Shown here: positions 1 to 11,260 of the stretch, piece by piece
Numbering within the stretch: position 1 is the stretch's first letter
Layout: every line of letters begins with the position of its first letter
Origin: Larix kaempferi
Lineage: Eukaryota; Streptophyta; Pinopsida; Pinales; Pinaceae
DNA length: 64,000 nucleotides
Assembly: GCA_027924585.1 (NCBI GenBank)
Contig: BSBM01001662.1
Coordinates: 1,178,001 to 1,242,000 of the forward strand
Direction: 5' to 3'
Notes under the pieces: model-generated
Seen by the model: the letters and a program-made list of their open reading frames with translations, nothing else
Database searches by the model: none
What the model was told of the DNA's origin: nothing
Program-made: the position numbers and the translations under genes

Positions 1-482
1 ATTTAATGCAAACATTTATTGAGACAAATAAAAAACAAGTTTTTGTAAGGAAAATACCAAATTTCAAATATTTGGCTAACAACAAAGAGATTTAATGTAA
101 TTCTTTATTGTGATAAATAAAAAACATAAAACTTATTATTTGTACAAATTATTTGCAATGTGGAATAAATATACATTACATTTTTTAATAATTTAATAAT
201 TTATTTTAATTAATAATATGAATATAAAAAATATTTAAAGTGAAATAGATTTACATTAAGCATTTTATGTTGATTAATAAAAACAAATAACAAAAATTAT
301 CTTTGTCAAATCTTTCCAATGACATATACATTACATTTTGTTGTATTCATTTCTAATTTAAATTATAATATATATCATTTTCATGTCACAGTTTATATTT
401 TGTAGGAAATATTATTAGGAATTCAACAACTCTCAAACACGAGGGAGTGATATGAATATATTTTCATAATGTAATTATTTAT

Positions 483-598
483 CTTAACTAATGAAATAAT
501 ATAAAAAAATGTTTTGCAATGTGGGATAGATATATATCATCTTAATTAATGAAATAATATAAAAAATGTTTTGCAATGTAGGATAGATATACATCACA
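483..598. repeat. 58-bp tandem duplication
   Basis: Two adjacent near-identical copies start at 483 and 541, each running from CTTAA(C/T)TAATGAAATAAT to GGATAGATATA. A few substitutions and a one-base difference in an A run separate them. Confidence 0.85.
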
Positions 599-810
599 TA
601 TTTTCATAAAGCAGCCCTTTATTTTTACCAACAAAAACAAATAAAAAATAATATATATGCCAAATCCCTCCTGTGTAAAATAGATAGACATTATATCTTT
701 TCATTTCATATAATAATTGCTTACTTTTTGAAGTATCTCCATTTTTTTGCACTTGTAGCATATTCTAAAGTTTACACTTTTGTATTCATTTCTAATCTGA
801 GTTCTAATAT

Positions 811-979
811 ATATCATTTTGAGGTCACGACTTATAGATTTTTTGGATGACATGCAATAAGCAAAGTCTATTGTCCTAGAATCTTAAAATCCATATCATT
901 TTCAGGTCACGACTTATAGATTTTTTGCATGACATGCAATAAGCAAAGTCTATTGTCCTAGAATCTTAAAATCCATATA
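811..979. repeat. 82-bp tandem duplication
   Basis: Two copies start at 811 and 893 with ATATCATTTT, contain GGTCACGACTTATAGATT and end near CTTAAAATCCATAT. Only a few bases differ. Confidence 0.9.
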
Positions 980-1218
980 AATATCTGCTTTCACATGGGG
1001 AAACATTTTGTCAATATCCAATGTTACAATATATATTGCCCATGTTTTATTACTGACTATTAGACAGGTAAAAAGCCTCTGCTTGTGACTGAAAGGCACC
1101 TTAACGGATAAACACCTCTTCAATTGCCATCTAAAGGTTTCTTTCATGCATAGAGCTGTGATGCATGGTGCCTTCCATTCTTACAAACCTTCCTTTATGA
1201 TTAAGTTAGCAAGTTTTG

Positions 1219-1320
1219 ATTTTTGCACCTTGAATGGCAATTATCATGTGATTAGTCGAACTTATATACTTTTTGCACCTTGAATGACAATTCTAATTTG
1301 ATTAGTAGAGATGAAGAGCA
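1219..1320. repeat. 50-bp imperfect tandem duplication
   Basis: TTTTGCACCTTGAATG(G/A)CAATT occurs at 1221 and 1271, each followed by a diverged (G/T)TGATTAGT tail. It lies just downstream of the stop codon of the minus-strand gene and could fall in its 3' untranslated region. Confidence 0.75.
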
Positions 1321-1327
1321 GTCAGAT

Positions 1328-1825
1328 TTAGCGGTGGCCGAGATAGGAGGAAGATTCAGGAGAACAAGAGAGACGAAGAGTGCAGTAGAAGAGGGCTACT
1401 GAAAATGCCACTAACATCACAGTAATAGCAGCTTTTTGTGCAACCCAACTCCGGTGGTCAAATAGGGAACTGACGAGATTTCGTCCACCTCTCATAGCAT
1501 TGAACTCTCGATAGAATATGAATAGGATGACAAGAATGATTGCTGCAGAGAACATCCCTGATAGAAGTATCAGAGGACTGGAAGAAATGTCACACCCTAT
1601 GATCCGCCCATGCAAGGAAACGACCGCAGTAAGAATCGCTTGATGAATGATGGCATACAGACGTAATACGTTGTATATACTAAATGTCTTGTTGGGACGA
1701 TCTTTATCCGAAATCTGTTCGTTTCTGTCACGTAGAACGTTCTCCGGAGGAAGCTGATTGTTATGATAAGCAATAATTGTTACGTAAAAGTTGCCGTTGC
1801 CATTGTTGTTGAGTTGATATGCCAT
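1328..1825 (-). CDS. putative small multi-pass membrane protein
   Basis: A 165-residue open frame read on the minus strand from ATG at 1825 to TAA at 1328. I chose this ATG because the open frame further upstream would need a TTG start, because the context is AATCATGGC, and because a TATA box lies about 66 bp upstream. The first 55 residues are polar (NNNGNGN stretch, then an acidic and basic mix). Three hydrophobic segments follow at about residues 58-78, 84-108 and 134-154, separated by short loops with basic residues (FYREF, RGGR). The C-terminus is short and serine-rich. It is less AT-rich than its surroundings. I do not recognise the family and give no function. A membrane location is inferred from the hydrophobic segments only. 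It is the best candidate for a host gene in the window, although a short relic of a longer gene is possible. Confidence 0.5.
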   Translation of the reverse strand: MAYQLNNNGNGNFYVTIIAYHNNQLPPENVLRDRNEQISDKDRPNKTFSIYNVLRLYAIIHQAILTAVVSLHGRIIGCDISSSPLILLSGMFSAAIILVILFIFYREFNAMRGGRNLVSSLFDHRSWVAQKAAITVMLVAFSVALFYCTLRLSCSPESSSYLGHR

Positions 1826-1890
1826 GATTAACCTAATTCGCCAAATAAAAGCATTCAATTAGTAACGCCGCGTAGCGAAGTAATTGTCTT

Positions 1891-1900
1891 TATTTATATA
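1891..1900 (-). promoter_or_regulatory. TATA box for the small membrane protein gene
   Basis: On the minus strand this reads TATATAAATA. It lies 66 bp before the ATG at 1825, so transcription would start near 1860-1870 and leave a 5' leader of about 40 nt. The sequence match and spacing are seen directly; its use is inferred. Confidence 0.5.
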
Positions 1901-2160
1901 GATTGTTAGTCAGAAATGGTGATTTAGGCTAAAAGAATACTAATTTATTTTTTCATAGGAAAGACGAAAAAGGATAATAGTTTCATATATTGATAAAAAA
2001 ATAAAAAAAATTCTAGTTGCTTCCTTTATTGATAAAACCAGATTGGTCTAAGGCTTGTGAGCCTTGTCTTATATGAATATTCATAAATTCATTTTCTGTT
2101 CATTTAGGACTGTTACAGTTGAGTTACAGTTGCATAGAGAAAAGTTTTTCAGAGCTATCA
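1901..2160. other. intergenic, no gene seen
   Basis: AT-rich sequence upstream of the membrane protein gene. A + frame at 2064-2273 has no credible ATG start and runs into the tandem repeat that follows. Confidence 0.5.
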
Positions 2161-2164
2161 AAAT

Positions 2165-2900
2165 AATTATACCTCAGTCTTGTTATGTATGGTTCTCAGT
2201 CTCAATCTTCAGCTCAAGATTTGAACTAGTGAATTATGAAGACTTAACCACCATTTTTCACCAACTCACCTAAGACACTTATAGCATTTAATGACAAACA
2301 CCAAACTTTACTTCACCTACATTACATTATTATTCAGCACTCATACAAAAATATTACAGTAAATCCCATACATTGCACAGTGACAATCAAAGTATCAAAA
2401 TACTTATAGCATTCTTTTTTTCCTTTTTAGGATGTTCTGCTTTGAACTCCAGCTCAGCCCTGTTCTGTATGGCTCTCAGCCTCAACCTTTAACCCACAGG
2501 ATTTGAACTAATGATCTATGAAGACTTAACCACCACTTTCCACCACTTATAGCCTTTAATGACAAACATCAAACTTTACTTCACCTACATTACATTAGAC
2601 AATCAAAGTATCAAAATACTTATAGCATTCTTTTTTTCCTTTTTAGTATGTTCTGCCTTGGACTCCAGATCAGCCCTGTTCTGTATGGCTCTCAGCCTCA
2701 ACCTTAACCTTAACCCACAGGATTTGAACTAATGAACTATGAAGAATTAACCACCACTTTTCACCACTTATAGCATTTAATGACAAACATCAAACTTCAC
2801 TTCACCTATATTACATTATTCATCACACATACAAAAATATTACAGTAAATCCCATACATGGCACAGTGATCCACTGTGACAATCAAAGTTGTATAAAACT
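2165..2900. repeat. three imperfect tandem copies of a ~230-bp repeat
   Basis: A block containing CTGTTCTGTATGGCTCTCAG, AACTTAACCACCACTTT-like sequence, TTTAATGACAAACA and CTTCACCTACATTACATTA recurs three times, starting near 2170, 2445 and 2665. The copies differ by indels: copies one and three carry an ATTACAGTAAATCCCATACAT segment that copy two lacks. Confidence 0.8.
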
Positions 2901-3318
2901 ATTTGAAAATCCAGTATTCCATAACAACTCCGAACATATAGAAGTCAGGTATCACTTCATTCAACACATAATAGAGTTTTCAAAAACTTTGTAAATCATG
3001 TTGTTTACCGTTTTTGTCTAATCAAGCAGCAAAACTATCTTCTTGGTTGAAAGAAAAGCATGTTGATAGAATACCAATTGGAACAATATACACATTAATG
3101 TATACTTCAAAAAGCCCCCCAAAACCTACAAACTATTCAATCAAAGACCAAAAAGAAAAAGAAACAAGGAAACGAACAACAAGGTATCACCTCTTGATTC
3201 TGAACCCTAACCCTAACACTTCAATACAATCCATTGGCACAAACATATTTAAGCTAGAGAAGAAGCGAAAGACAGGGAGTATGACAATTACCTTCGAAGG
3301 AGTTAAAAACTGAAACTA
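2901..3318. other. no gene seen
   Basis: AT-rich sequence. The frame at 3014-3313 starts at TTG and has a lysine-rich, low-complexity translation with no recognised domain. ACCCTAACCCTAAC at about 3205 resembles plant telomere repeats but is only two units long. Confidence 0.5.
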
Positions 3319-3440
3319 GAGCAAGTGAACCAACAAATCAGAACAAGAACCAGACTGGAATGGTGGAATGGCCGCAGGGACTGAGCAAGTGAACCAACAA
3401 ATCAGAACCAGAACCAGACTGGAATGGTGGAATGGCCGCG
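3319..3440. repeat. 64-bp tandem duplication
   Basis: GAGCAAGTGAACCAACAAAT begins at 3319 and again at 3383, and the copies run to GGAATGGCCGC with one internal substitution. Confidence 0.9.
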
Positions 3441-3814
3441 ACTTTATATGTACATTGGATACATAAATAAATGGCAGGAATGTTTGGGAAGTTTCCTTTT
3501 TCTACTGTGTTGAATGGACATTTGTGTTTTGGATGGGTTCGGATCTGTGTTTCGTATAGGTTCACGTTTGGACTGTACTGTATTTGCCATGAGATATTTC
3601 CAGTTTGGGATGGATCCATGTTTCCGCACAGTACCCGCAGTAAATGGTCTCACATATGCTTTCAATTTGGAATGGATGTTTTCAAATTGAAAACAACTCG
3701 CTTTCTGCCGCCGACTTTGTGGAAATAAACTCCCCTGCGGACAGTTGCGGTGTCGAAACGCCATTTAAAATTTTCTACACCATTACTGTACATCATGTAC
3801 TTTTACGCTGAACT
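3441..3814. other. no supported gene; moderately GC-rich
   Basis: Open frames exist on both strands (plus 3471-3728; minus 3444-3764 with an ATG at 3764), but they overlap each other and neither shows a domain. The base composition is closer to genic DNA than its flanks, so a gene relic or promoter is possible. I cannot support a call. Confidence 0.3.
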
Positions 3815-4020
3815 TTACAGGTGAGGTGGAAGCATATGATACAATACTGGTAACAAGAAATTATCACATGGGTGGACATGCTTCTTCAATCGAGAGAAAA
3901 ATAAAATGTTTTGAACATTACAGGTGAGGTGGAAGCATATAATACAATAATGGTGACAAGAAATTATCACATGGGTGGATATGCTTCTTCCATCGAGGGA
4001 AAAATAAAATGTTTTGAGCG
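3815..4020. repeat. 103-bp tandem duplication
   Basis: TTACAGGTGAGGTGGAAGCA starts at 3815 and again at 3918. Each copy runs to about AAAAATAAAATGTTTTGA, with a handful of substitutions. Confidence 0.88.
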
Positions 4021-6373
4021 TTGAAGGACATTAATTATCGAAAACAAAGGTACTTCATTATCAACAGTGTCAACCGTGTTCACAACATGTGTCGTGGACC
4101 GTGGTCACCTTGCATTGCAGTACGATAAATGAGATTTCTCAACTTCTCCTTGTCGTGTTGTTAATGGAAACAACCTGATGGCTTGATTATCTTCCAATTT
4201 AACAGGTTATTGTTTGAATTAATTATGTTGAAAAGCTAAGAAGGATATTGTGTGCTGATTAAATGAATCAGTGTCGTGCAGGTTGGTTTTAGAAAGTATG
4301 CAAGCGAGTACAAGCTTTATAAATTCATAGCCGTTCTTAAAGTTTGGGAGTTCAAGTTGTTGAAGCTTGCTTTGTAAATAAAATATTAAAGTATGTAATA
4401 ATATCAACATGTACATTAAATTCTGAATAATAAAACTTACGCTGCACAATTTTTCCCAGAATTTCCAGAAATATGTCATGGTATAACCCAATTTTTCAAG
4501 CTTTGAAAGCTTATTTCAAGAATAACTTATAACTCTACTTGTAAAATAAGTAAGATAATATTGGTCAAAGTAATATATAATACTGTCAAAATAGATATAT
4601 GATTAAAAAAAACATTTCATTTTAAAAATATATTATTATTTTTATGTTTAATTTTTTTTAAACCATTTTTTTAATTTTTTAAAATTTTAATTTTTCTAAA
4701 ATATAATAATAGAGTAATTATTATATTTTAATTTCTTTAAAGTATAATGATAATGTAATTTTTAAATAGCTCAAAGTTTTTAAAGATAAAGTTCCAAGTT
4801 ATAAAAAATTATAACTTTATGAAATAATTTGAAAAAAAATTGAGTTTTCTCACTATTTAAATTACTCCAATCTCCAAATACCAAGTTTAACAATGATGAA
4901 ACCTATTTAAATAACTAAAACTACATAGCATAAATATTATATTGTATTATGTTACAATGAAATGATGAGTATAAGTCATGAAACATGTTCTTATACCAAA
5001 ATGCTTGGACAATAATTGTCCTTACATTTTCAATCTAGAAAATAAGACCAACATTAATAAAGAGCTTAAACATATTTCATATTATTTTAAAGTATAATAT
5101 ATAGTTGTCACAAAGGATCAAATCAATATATATAAATTGATATATATGTAGATGACAATAATTACTAAAGTATTTAAGCATAAAATTATAATGTATGTAA
5201 ATTAGTATACATGTAAAGGATAATAATTATTAAGGTTGTGTCATTTTTTAAATTATTTATTTTAAATTATTAAAATTAATTAAATTCAATGTTAATATAA
5301 AATTATAAAATTACATTTTAATAAAAATGATAAGAGAAACATTAAAAAAAAAAAATTTAGAGTTTAAACATTATGTATGAAAATAGTTTTGCATAAACAT
5401 GACTCCTCTACATGTATGAAATTCCAATTGTGTGTAATATATTGTAGGATACTTCAAAGAAGGGGATGTTGAATAAAGAAATAAATGTTGACTTTTTTTA
5501 TTATCTATGCATTCTATCTCACAACTTGGTTATTCCAAACCTATGTTCCATAAAGATGAATAGGACATGAGATGACACACAATAGGTACCATGTAGGACA
5601 AATACTATTAAATGCAAGTGCACTATTTTGAAATTCAAATTTCCACTTGTTAAGTTCATGCTTACACTTTGAATTTAACTTCGCAAAAATGTTTGTTGAT
5701 TATTCATCTCTTTTATGAGGGCCAAAAGTAATCTTTGATTTTTCCCTTAAATTTCCCAGTGAATGGGGTTGTGAAGTATTGAAATATATTTCATTATTTG
5801 TTGCTAAACCTACACATTGAATTTCAACTCAGAAAAATGTTTTTGCAATATTGGTTTCATTAAAAACGTCCAAAAGAAAAATTCATCCCTATTGTTGGAA
5901 ATCAAATTTTCCACATGCATTAAATTCATGTTTACACTTTGAATTTCACTTCACAAGAGCTCATGCATTTTATTGATCTCTTTAATGAGGTCCAAAAACA
6001 AGATCCCTCCCTAGTGTTGGAATTTTCTTGATATCATGTTATAGCATAATCAGGCTCACCATTTCCTGAAATAAGATACAAGCCTTATGATCCCTCTGAA
6101 CCATTGACTAGTTTCCCAAAAAAGAAATTTTGCTTGGACTTGCAAGTTTTCCTAAAGTAACTCATTGGGATTCACATGTCTTTTTAATTCAACATGTAGG
6201 GGAATTCATAAAAAAATAATAAACATCCATCAATTGCACACTCCTAAGTGAGATGGGACATCACTCATACACTTGGACATAGTTAGAAACTCCTAACAAC
6301 TACCTAAACCAACTTTCATAAGAATAAATGAAGATCATTAGTTGGAGAAGGGAACCACAGTGATTGAGTAGCA
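4021..6373. other. AT-rich intergenic DNA with diverged duplications
   Basis: No coding potential recognised. Positions 4560-5400 are extremely AT-rich. In 5630-6010 a block built around TTCATG(C/T)TTACACTTTGAATTT and CTCTTT(T/A)ATGAGG(G/T)CCAAAA recurs in two or three diverged copies. The segment ends at the GypA LTR. Confidence 0.5.
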
Positions 6374-6641
6374 TGTAACATACCCTTTAAGCTGGAAAAC
6401 ATTTTATGTTTAGAAACATTATGATGACTTTTATTGTAAAGTTTATATTGGACAAGTGTCCAAGGATGACTGTAATTTGCACAATATATTATTATTTAAT
6501 AAATAAAATAGGAGACAAACACCTAAGAGGACTGTTGAAAGAGTGATTACTGATCCACTAGGTGGAATGGAATCTGGGGTAGAAGGCAATGGACAAGTGG
6601 CAACATCATGATGCAACTAACTAGCTCTTGGTATGGGACAA
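6374..6641 (+). mobile_element. GypA 5' LTR, first segment
   Basis: It begins TGTAACATACCC and aligns base for base with the start of the 3' LTR at 34249 (TGTAAAATACCC), with about nine substitutions over 268 bp. It stops at GGTATGGGACAA, and the matching LTR sequence resumes at 25855. The last four bases, ACAA (6638-6641), recur at 25851-25854 and are read as the target site duplication of the inserted DNA element. Confidence 0.88.
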
Positions 6642-6689
6642 GGGTCAGTGCAAGCTAATGAGGGTCACTTTTGGCACGTTAGATGCAAT
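6642..6689 (+). repeat. left terminal inverted repeat of the 19.2-kb element
   Basis: It starts GGGTCAGTGCAAGCTAATG. Against the right end (reverse complement) 25 of the first 30 positions match. The 9-bp insert TGGCACGTT in the left copy follows, then AGATGCAAT, which matches exactly. Similarity fades beyond that. Confidence 0.75.
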
Positions 6690-7576
6690 AGAAAACTGAA
6701 AAAGCAGGCATCCCTCAACTTACTTGGATTTTTTGATTTACTTACGGAAAATATCTTGCATTGAGTAAAAAAGATGAAATGTAGGAAATTGAATCACATT
6801 TCTGAATATATAACTTTTATGTATTGAAAATTTGCATAGCTATGTCAAGTTTCATTTTTCCTAACAGACACTTTTTATTTTTCAGGCAAATGATAAGGTA
6901 TATGTTTTTGTGGGTAGAGCCTTTGAGGGCCTAAATGATGGAGTCAAGCTACAAAAATCGGCATGCATGTAGAGAACACATAGCACTTGTGCGTCATTAT
7001 TTTTCGAAAATTAAATTAGTAATTTTATAATTTTTTTATAATTGTCTAAGTGATCAAACCTCAAAAATAGTACCTCTTTTGTGGGTAGAGCCTTTGAAGG
7101 TCTTAATGCAAAAATCTTGAAATGGGTTTTTCATAGAACGTGGAGGTTAGTGTCCTCTTGTGCACCATACAATTTTTTTTTGAAATGATTGAGAATTGAA
7201 AAAGTTATGGAAGAAACACTAACAATGTGTTTCACGAGTTAAGGAGGTAGGACAGAAAAGAAATTGAAAGAAAATAGGAAAAATTAATATTTCAAAATAA
7301 AAGTTACATATTTGGAATCTGCAGAAAAAATGCTATTTGTGTCTAAGATTTCGTCAAAAATGACTCTGTGTAGCATATTGTAACGAGTGGCTAAGCACAA
7401 GCTTCTCCAGAAACTGGAAGAAATACCCAATTAGCTTTGGTTTTTCATTAACATAGCACAGGTTTGGAATTACCGAAGCAAACTCCAAAGCATACACATA
7501 GGATTATTGTTGACATGTGAGCATGTGACTCGGCCTGTTTAAATTCAAAAATATTGCCGCGCTTTTAGATTTAAAT
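6690..7576. other. left subterminal region without genes
   Basis: AT-rich. TGTGGGTAGAGCCTTTGA(G/A)GG occurs at about 6911 and 7079, which marks a diverged duplication of about 170 bp. No open frame of interest. Confidence 0.5.
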
Positions 7577-7694
7577 AACGCGTACGCGTTATATAACTAA
7601 ATAACGCATGCGCGTTATATTAATACTTAACGCGTACGCGTTATATAACTACATAACACGTACGTGTTATATAGTTACAAAACGCGCTTGCGTT
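7577..7694. repeat. array of five palindromic 14-mers at 26-bp spacing (left)
   Basis: Copies start at 7577, 7603, 7629, 7655 and 7681: AACGCGTACGCGTT, AACGCATGCGCGTT, AACGCGTACGCGTT, AACACGTACGTGTT and AACGCGCTTGCGTT. The start-to-start distance is exactly 26 bp each time. The 12-bp spacers are variants of ATATAACTAAAT or its complement form. Such a subterminal array is what a multimeric DNA-binding protein, for example a transposase, would use. That role is inferred. Confidence 0.85.
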
Positions 7695-7724
7695 ATTCAA
7701 ATCATAAAATACATGTTTAATACT

Positions 7725-8455
7725 TGAGAAAGAGGGGGTGTGGAAGTCAACGAAATTTTTGTTTAATATTTGAGAAGGGGTGGGGAAGGGTCAAGGGAAT
7801 CTATGGTTAATATTTAATAGGGGTGGGAAAGGGTCAAGGGCTTAGAAGGATGTTGGAAGCTTGAGTGGGGAGAGATGAAGGGAATGAGAACATGATGGGC
7901 TACAGTGGGTGAAGGGAAGTGGAGCTTGAGAGCACTATTAGGAGTAGAATAGGTTCTGAAGAGGTATAGGGTTAGAAGTTGAAAGTGAGACTTGAGTGAC
8001 AAGGGGGAATGGATGGAGGCAAGGGGGATGTGAGAGAGAAATAAATAATACAAGGGGGGGAGATACATAGAGCGAGGGAGGGAGAGGGACAATGGGGAGG
8101 AATGGATTTGGAGGGAGTGAGAGATAGATGGGGATAGAACGAAATAAGAGATAGGAAGGGAGGGACAGAAAGTGTTGGTGGGAGACATGCAGAGAGTGGT
8201 GGCGATGGAGAGAGAGGGAGTGATGGAGAGATTGGGATAGGTTGAGGGAAAGATGAGGGAGGGATAGAAGGTGAGAGACAGGCGATGAGAGAGGGAGGGA
8301 GAGAAGGTAGGGTGAGGGATGGAGGGAGAAAGTTGGAGATAGATATGGATGGAGGGGGGATGGGTTTGAGAATGGAAAGTGACATAATGTGTGTGTATGT
8401 GTGTGTGTTTGAGAGAGAGAGAGAGAGATTGATGGTTGGGGAGAGAGAGACTAGA
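7725..8455 (+). repeat. long purine-rich tract
   Basis: The plus strand is strongly enriched in G and A (GGGAGGGAGAGG- and GAGAGAGA-type stretches), with few pyrimidines over ~700 bp. Minus-strand reading gives serine/proline/leucine-rich frames that reflect composition only. A (GT)n then (GA)n microsatellite lies at about 8389-8450. Confidence 0.75.
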
Positions 8456-8465
8456 GGGAGTTGTG

Positions 8466-8541
8466 AGCATCATATTCTCCATCAGCATCATATTCTTCAT
8501 CATCATCATCTTCATGACCATCATCGTCATCATCAACATCT

Positions 8542-8572
<31 letters not shown>

Positions 8573-8842
8573 CATATTCCTCATCAAATCAACATCTCCA
8601 TCATCATTATCATCATCATGATCATCATCTAAACATCACCATCACCATCATCATCAACATCTTCATCATCATCACCATCACCATCATCATCAAAATCTTC
8701 ATCGTCATCACCATCACCATCACCATCACCATATTCATCATCATTGTCATCTCTAGGTTCCCCATCAACATCAACATCTCCATCATCATCATCTTCTTCA
8801 TCATCATCATCTTCATCACCATCATCATCATCATCAACATCT

Positions 8843-8873
<31 letters not shown>

Positions 8874-9351
8874 CATCTTCCTTGAATCAGATCAACATAT
8901 CCATCATGTCACCATCATCTTCTTCATCATCATCTAAACATCACCATCACCATCACCATCATCATCATCATCTTCATCATCATTACCATCACCATCATCA
9001 TCAACATCTTCATTGTCATCACCATCATCATCATCATCATTGGCATTTGTAGGTTCCTCATCAACATCTCCATCATTATCATCTTCTCCATCATCATCAT
9101 CTTCATCACCATCATCATCAACATCAACATCTTCATCATCATCACCATAATCATCATCTTCATCGTCATCAGGTCAACATCTCCATCATCATCATCTTCT
9201 TCATCATCTTCACCATCATCATCATCATCATCATCATCATCTTCATCGCCATCTCCATCATCTCCATCATCATCACCATCACCATCATCATCATCTTCAT
9301 GACCATAAACATCTTCATCATCATTGTCATCTCCCCCTTCCTCATCAACAT

Positions 9352-9389
<38 letters not shown>

Positions 9390-9425
9390 CCATCTGAACA
9401 TCACCATCACCATCATCCTCAACAT

Positions 9426-9456
<31 letters not shown>

Positions 9457-9693
9457 AGCATCAGCATCATCATCAAAATCTTCATCGTCATCACCATCAC
9501 CATCTTCATCATCATTGTCATCTCTAGGTTCCCCATCAACACATCTCCATCATCGTCATCTTCTCCATCATCATCATCTTCATCACCATCATCATCGTCA
9601 TCTTCTTCATCATCATCATCTTCATCACCATCATCATCATCATCATCTTCCTCATCAGATCAACATCTCCATCATGTCACCATCATCTTCATC

Positions 9694-9725
<32 letters not shown>

Positions 9726-10120
9726 TACCAACACCATCATCATCAACATCTTCATCGTCATCACCATCATCATTGGCATCTGTAGGTTCCTCATCAACAT
9801 CTCCATCATCGTCATCATTGGCATCTGCAGGTTCCTCATCAACATATCCATCATCGTCATTTTCTCCATCATCATCACCATCATCACCATCATGATCTTC
9901 TGAACATCATCATGATCATCATCTAAACATCACCATCACTATCATCGTCAACATCTTCATCATCATCGCCATCAGCATCATCATCAAAATCTTCATCATC
10001 ATCACCGTCACCATCTTCATCATCATTGTCATCTCTAGGTTCCCCATCAACACATATCCATCATCATCATCTTCTTCATCATCATCATCTTCATCACCGT
10101 CATCATCGTCATCAACATCT

Positions 10121-10151
<31 letters not shown>

Positions 10152-10932
10152 CTTCCTCATCAGATGAACATCTCCATCATGTCACCATCATCTTCATCAT
10201 CATCATCATCATCATCATTACCAGCACCATCATCATCAACATCTTCATCGTCATCACCATCATCATTGGCATCTGTAGGTTCCTCATCAACATCTCCATC
10301 ATCATCATCGTTGGCATCTGCAAGTTCCTCATCAACATATCCATCATTGTCATTTTCTCCATCATCATCACCATCATCACCATCATGATCTTCTGAACAT
10401 CATCATGATCATCATCTAAACATCACCATCACCATCATCGTCAACATCTTCATCATCATCGCCATCAGCATCATCATCAAAATCTTCATCGTCATCACCA
10501 TCACCATCACCATCACCATCTTCATCATCATTGTCATCTCTAGGTTCCCCATCAACACAACATCTCCATCATCATCATCTTCATCTCCATCATCATCTTC
10601 ATCTCCATCATCGTCCTCATCAACATCTTCATCATCATCACCATCATCACCATCATCATCATCATCTTCCTCATCAGATCAACATCTCCATCATGTCACC
10701 ATCATCTTCATCATCATCATCATCACCATCATCATCAACATCTTCATCACCATCATCATCAACATCTTCATCATCATCACCATCATCTTCATCAACATTA
10801 TCATCTTTATCATCTTCATCTGCATCATGATCATCTTCATTGTCATCACCCTCCTCCTCCTCATCATCTTTATCATCTTCATCTACATCATGATCATCTT
10901 CATTGTCATCACCCTCCTCCTCCTCATCATCT
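8466..10932 (+). repeat. 2.5-kb CAT/CAACATCTT trinucleotide array with longer internal repeats
   Basis: Almost the whole interval is built from CAT triplets with CTT, CAC, CGT and AAC variants. A marker TGTCATCTCTAGGTTCC recurs at 8744, 9515, 10026 and 10531. A second marker, CATCTCCATCATGTCACC, and a third, GGCATCTGTAGGTTCCTC, recur in step, so the right half has a ~0.5-kb higher-order unit. All three plus-strand frames are open because of the triplet period and read as poly-Ser, poly-His or poly-Ile, while the minus strand reads poly-Met or Asp. I treat none as coding. Confidence 0.9.
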
Positions 10933-10959
10933 TGTGCACTTATGCACTTAGGGATTAAT

Positions 10960-11260
10960 GTTTAAAAGAGGGTCTAAAGGCCTTTATGGGGGAGGGGCTC
11001 TAGGACCAAGGTAAGACAGAGAGGGCAGGGGGGAGGGATAAAGGCATAGAGGGTTAGTGATTAAGGGAGAAGAAGGGAGAGAATGCTATAGGGAGGGATA
11101 ATGACGAAGATAAAGAGAAGGTGGAGAGATGGAGAGTGGGGTGGTAGAGACATGGCTAAAGGGAGAGAAAGAAACATGAAAGAAACATGTAGGGAGAATG
11201 AGGGACAGATATTTAGAAAGAGATAGGGGGTATCTAGGGATTATTGGGAGAGAGCTAGGG
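10960..11260 (+). repeat. second purine-rich tract
   Basis: G/A-rich plus strand (GAGAGGGCAGGGGGGAGGGA-type) that mirrors the tract on the other side of the CAT array. No gene seen. Confidence 0.65.

Larger units (their letters stand above)
1..1217. other. AT-rich flank without a recognisable gene
   Basis: Very AT-rich sequence with short local duplications (listed separately). The only open frame of note, 950-1147 on the minus strand, has no similarity I recognise and overlaps the end of a tandem duplication. I see no RNA gene or transposon terminus here. Confidence 0.6.

Noticed and set aside
3205-3220. Telomere-like CCCTAA repeats
   Set aside because: Only about two units, too short for a telomeric tract.
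3014-3313. 99-codon plus-strand frame
   Set aside because: Starts at TTG, is low-complexity and Lys-rich, and has no domain or promoter signal.
3444-3764. 106-codon minus-strand frame with an ATG
   Set aside because: Overlaps open frames on the other strand and shows no recognisable domain. Left as uncertain.
7577-7694. CRISPR-like array of short repeats and spacers
   Set aside because: The repeat is a 14-bp palindrome, the 12-bp spacers are near-identical to each other, and the setting is a plant transposon.
8285-10830. Many open frames encoding poly-Ser, poly-His, poly-Met or poly-Asp
   Set aside because: They arise in every frame from the CAT triplet period, with no start context or domain.
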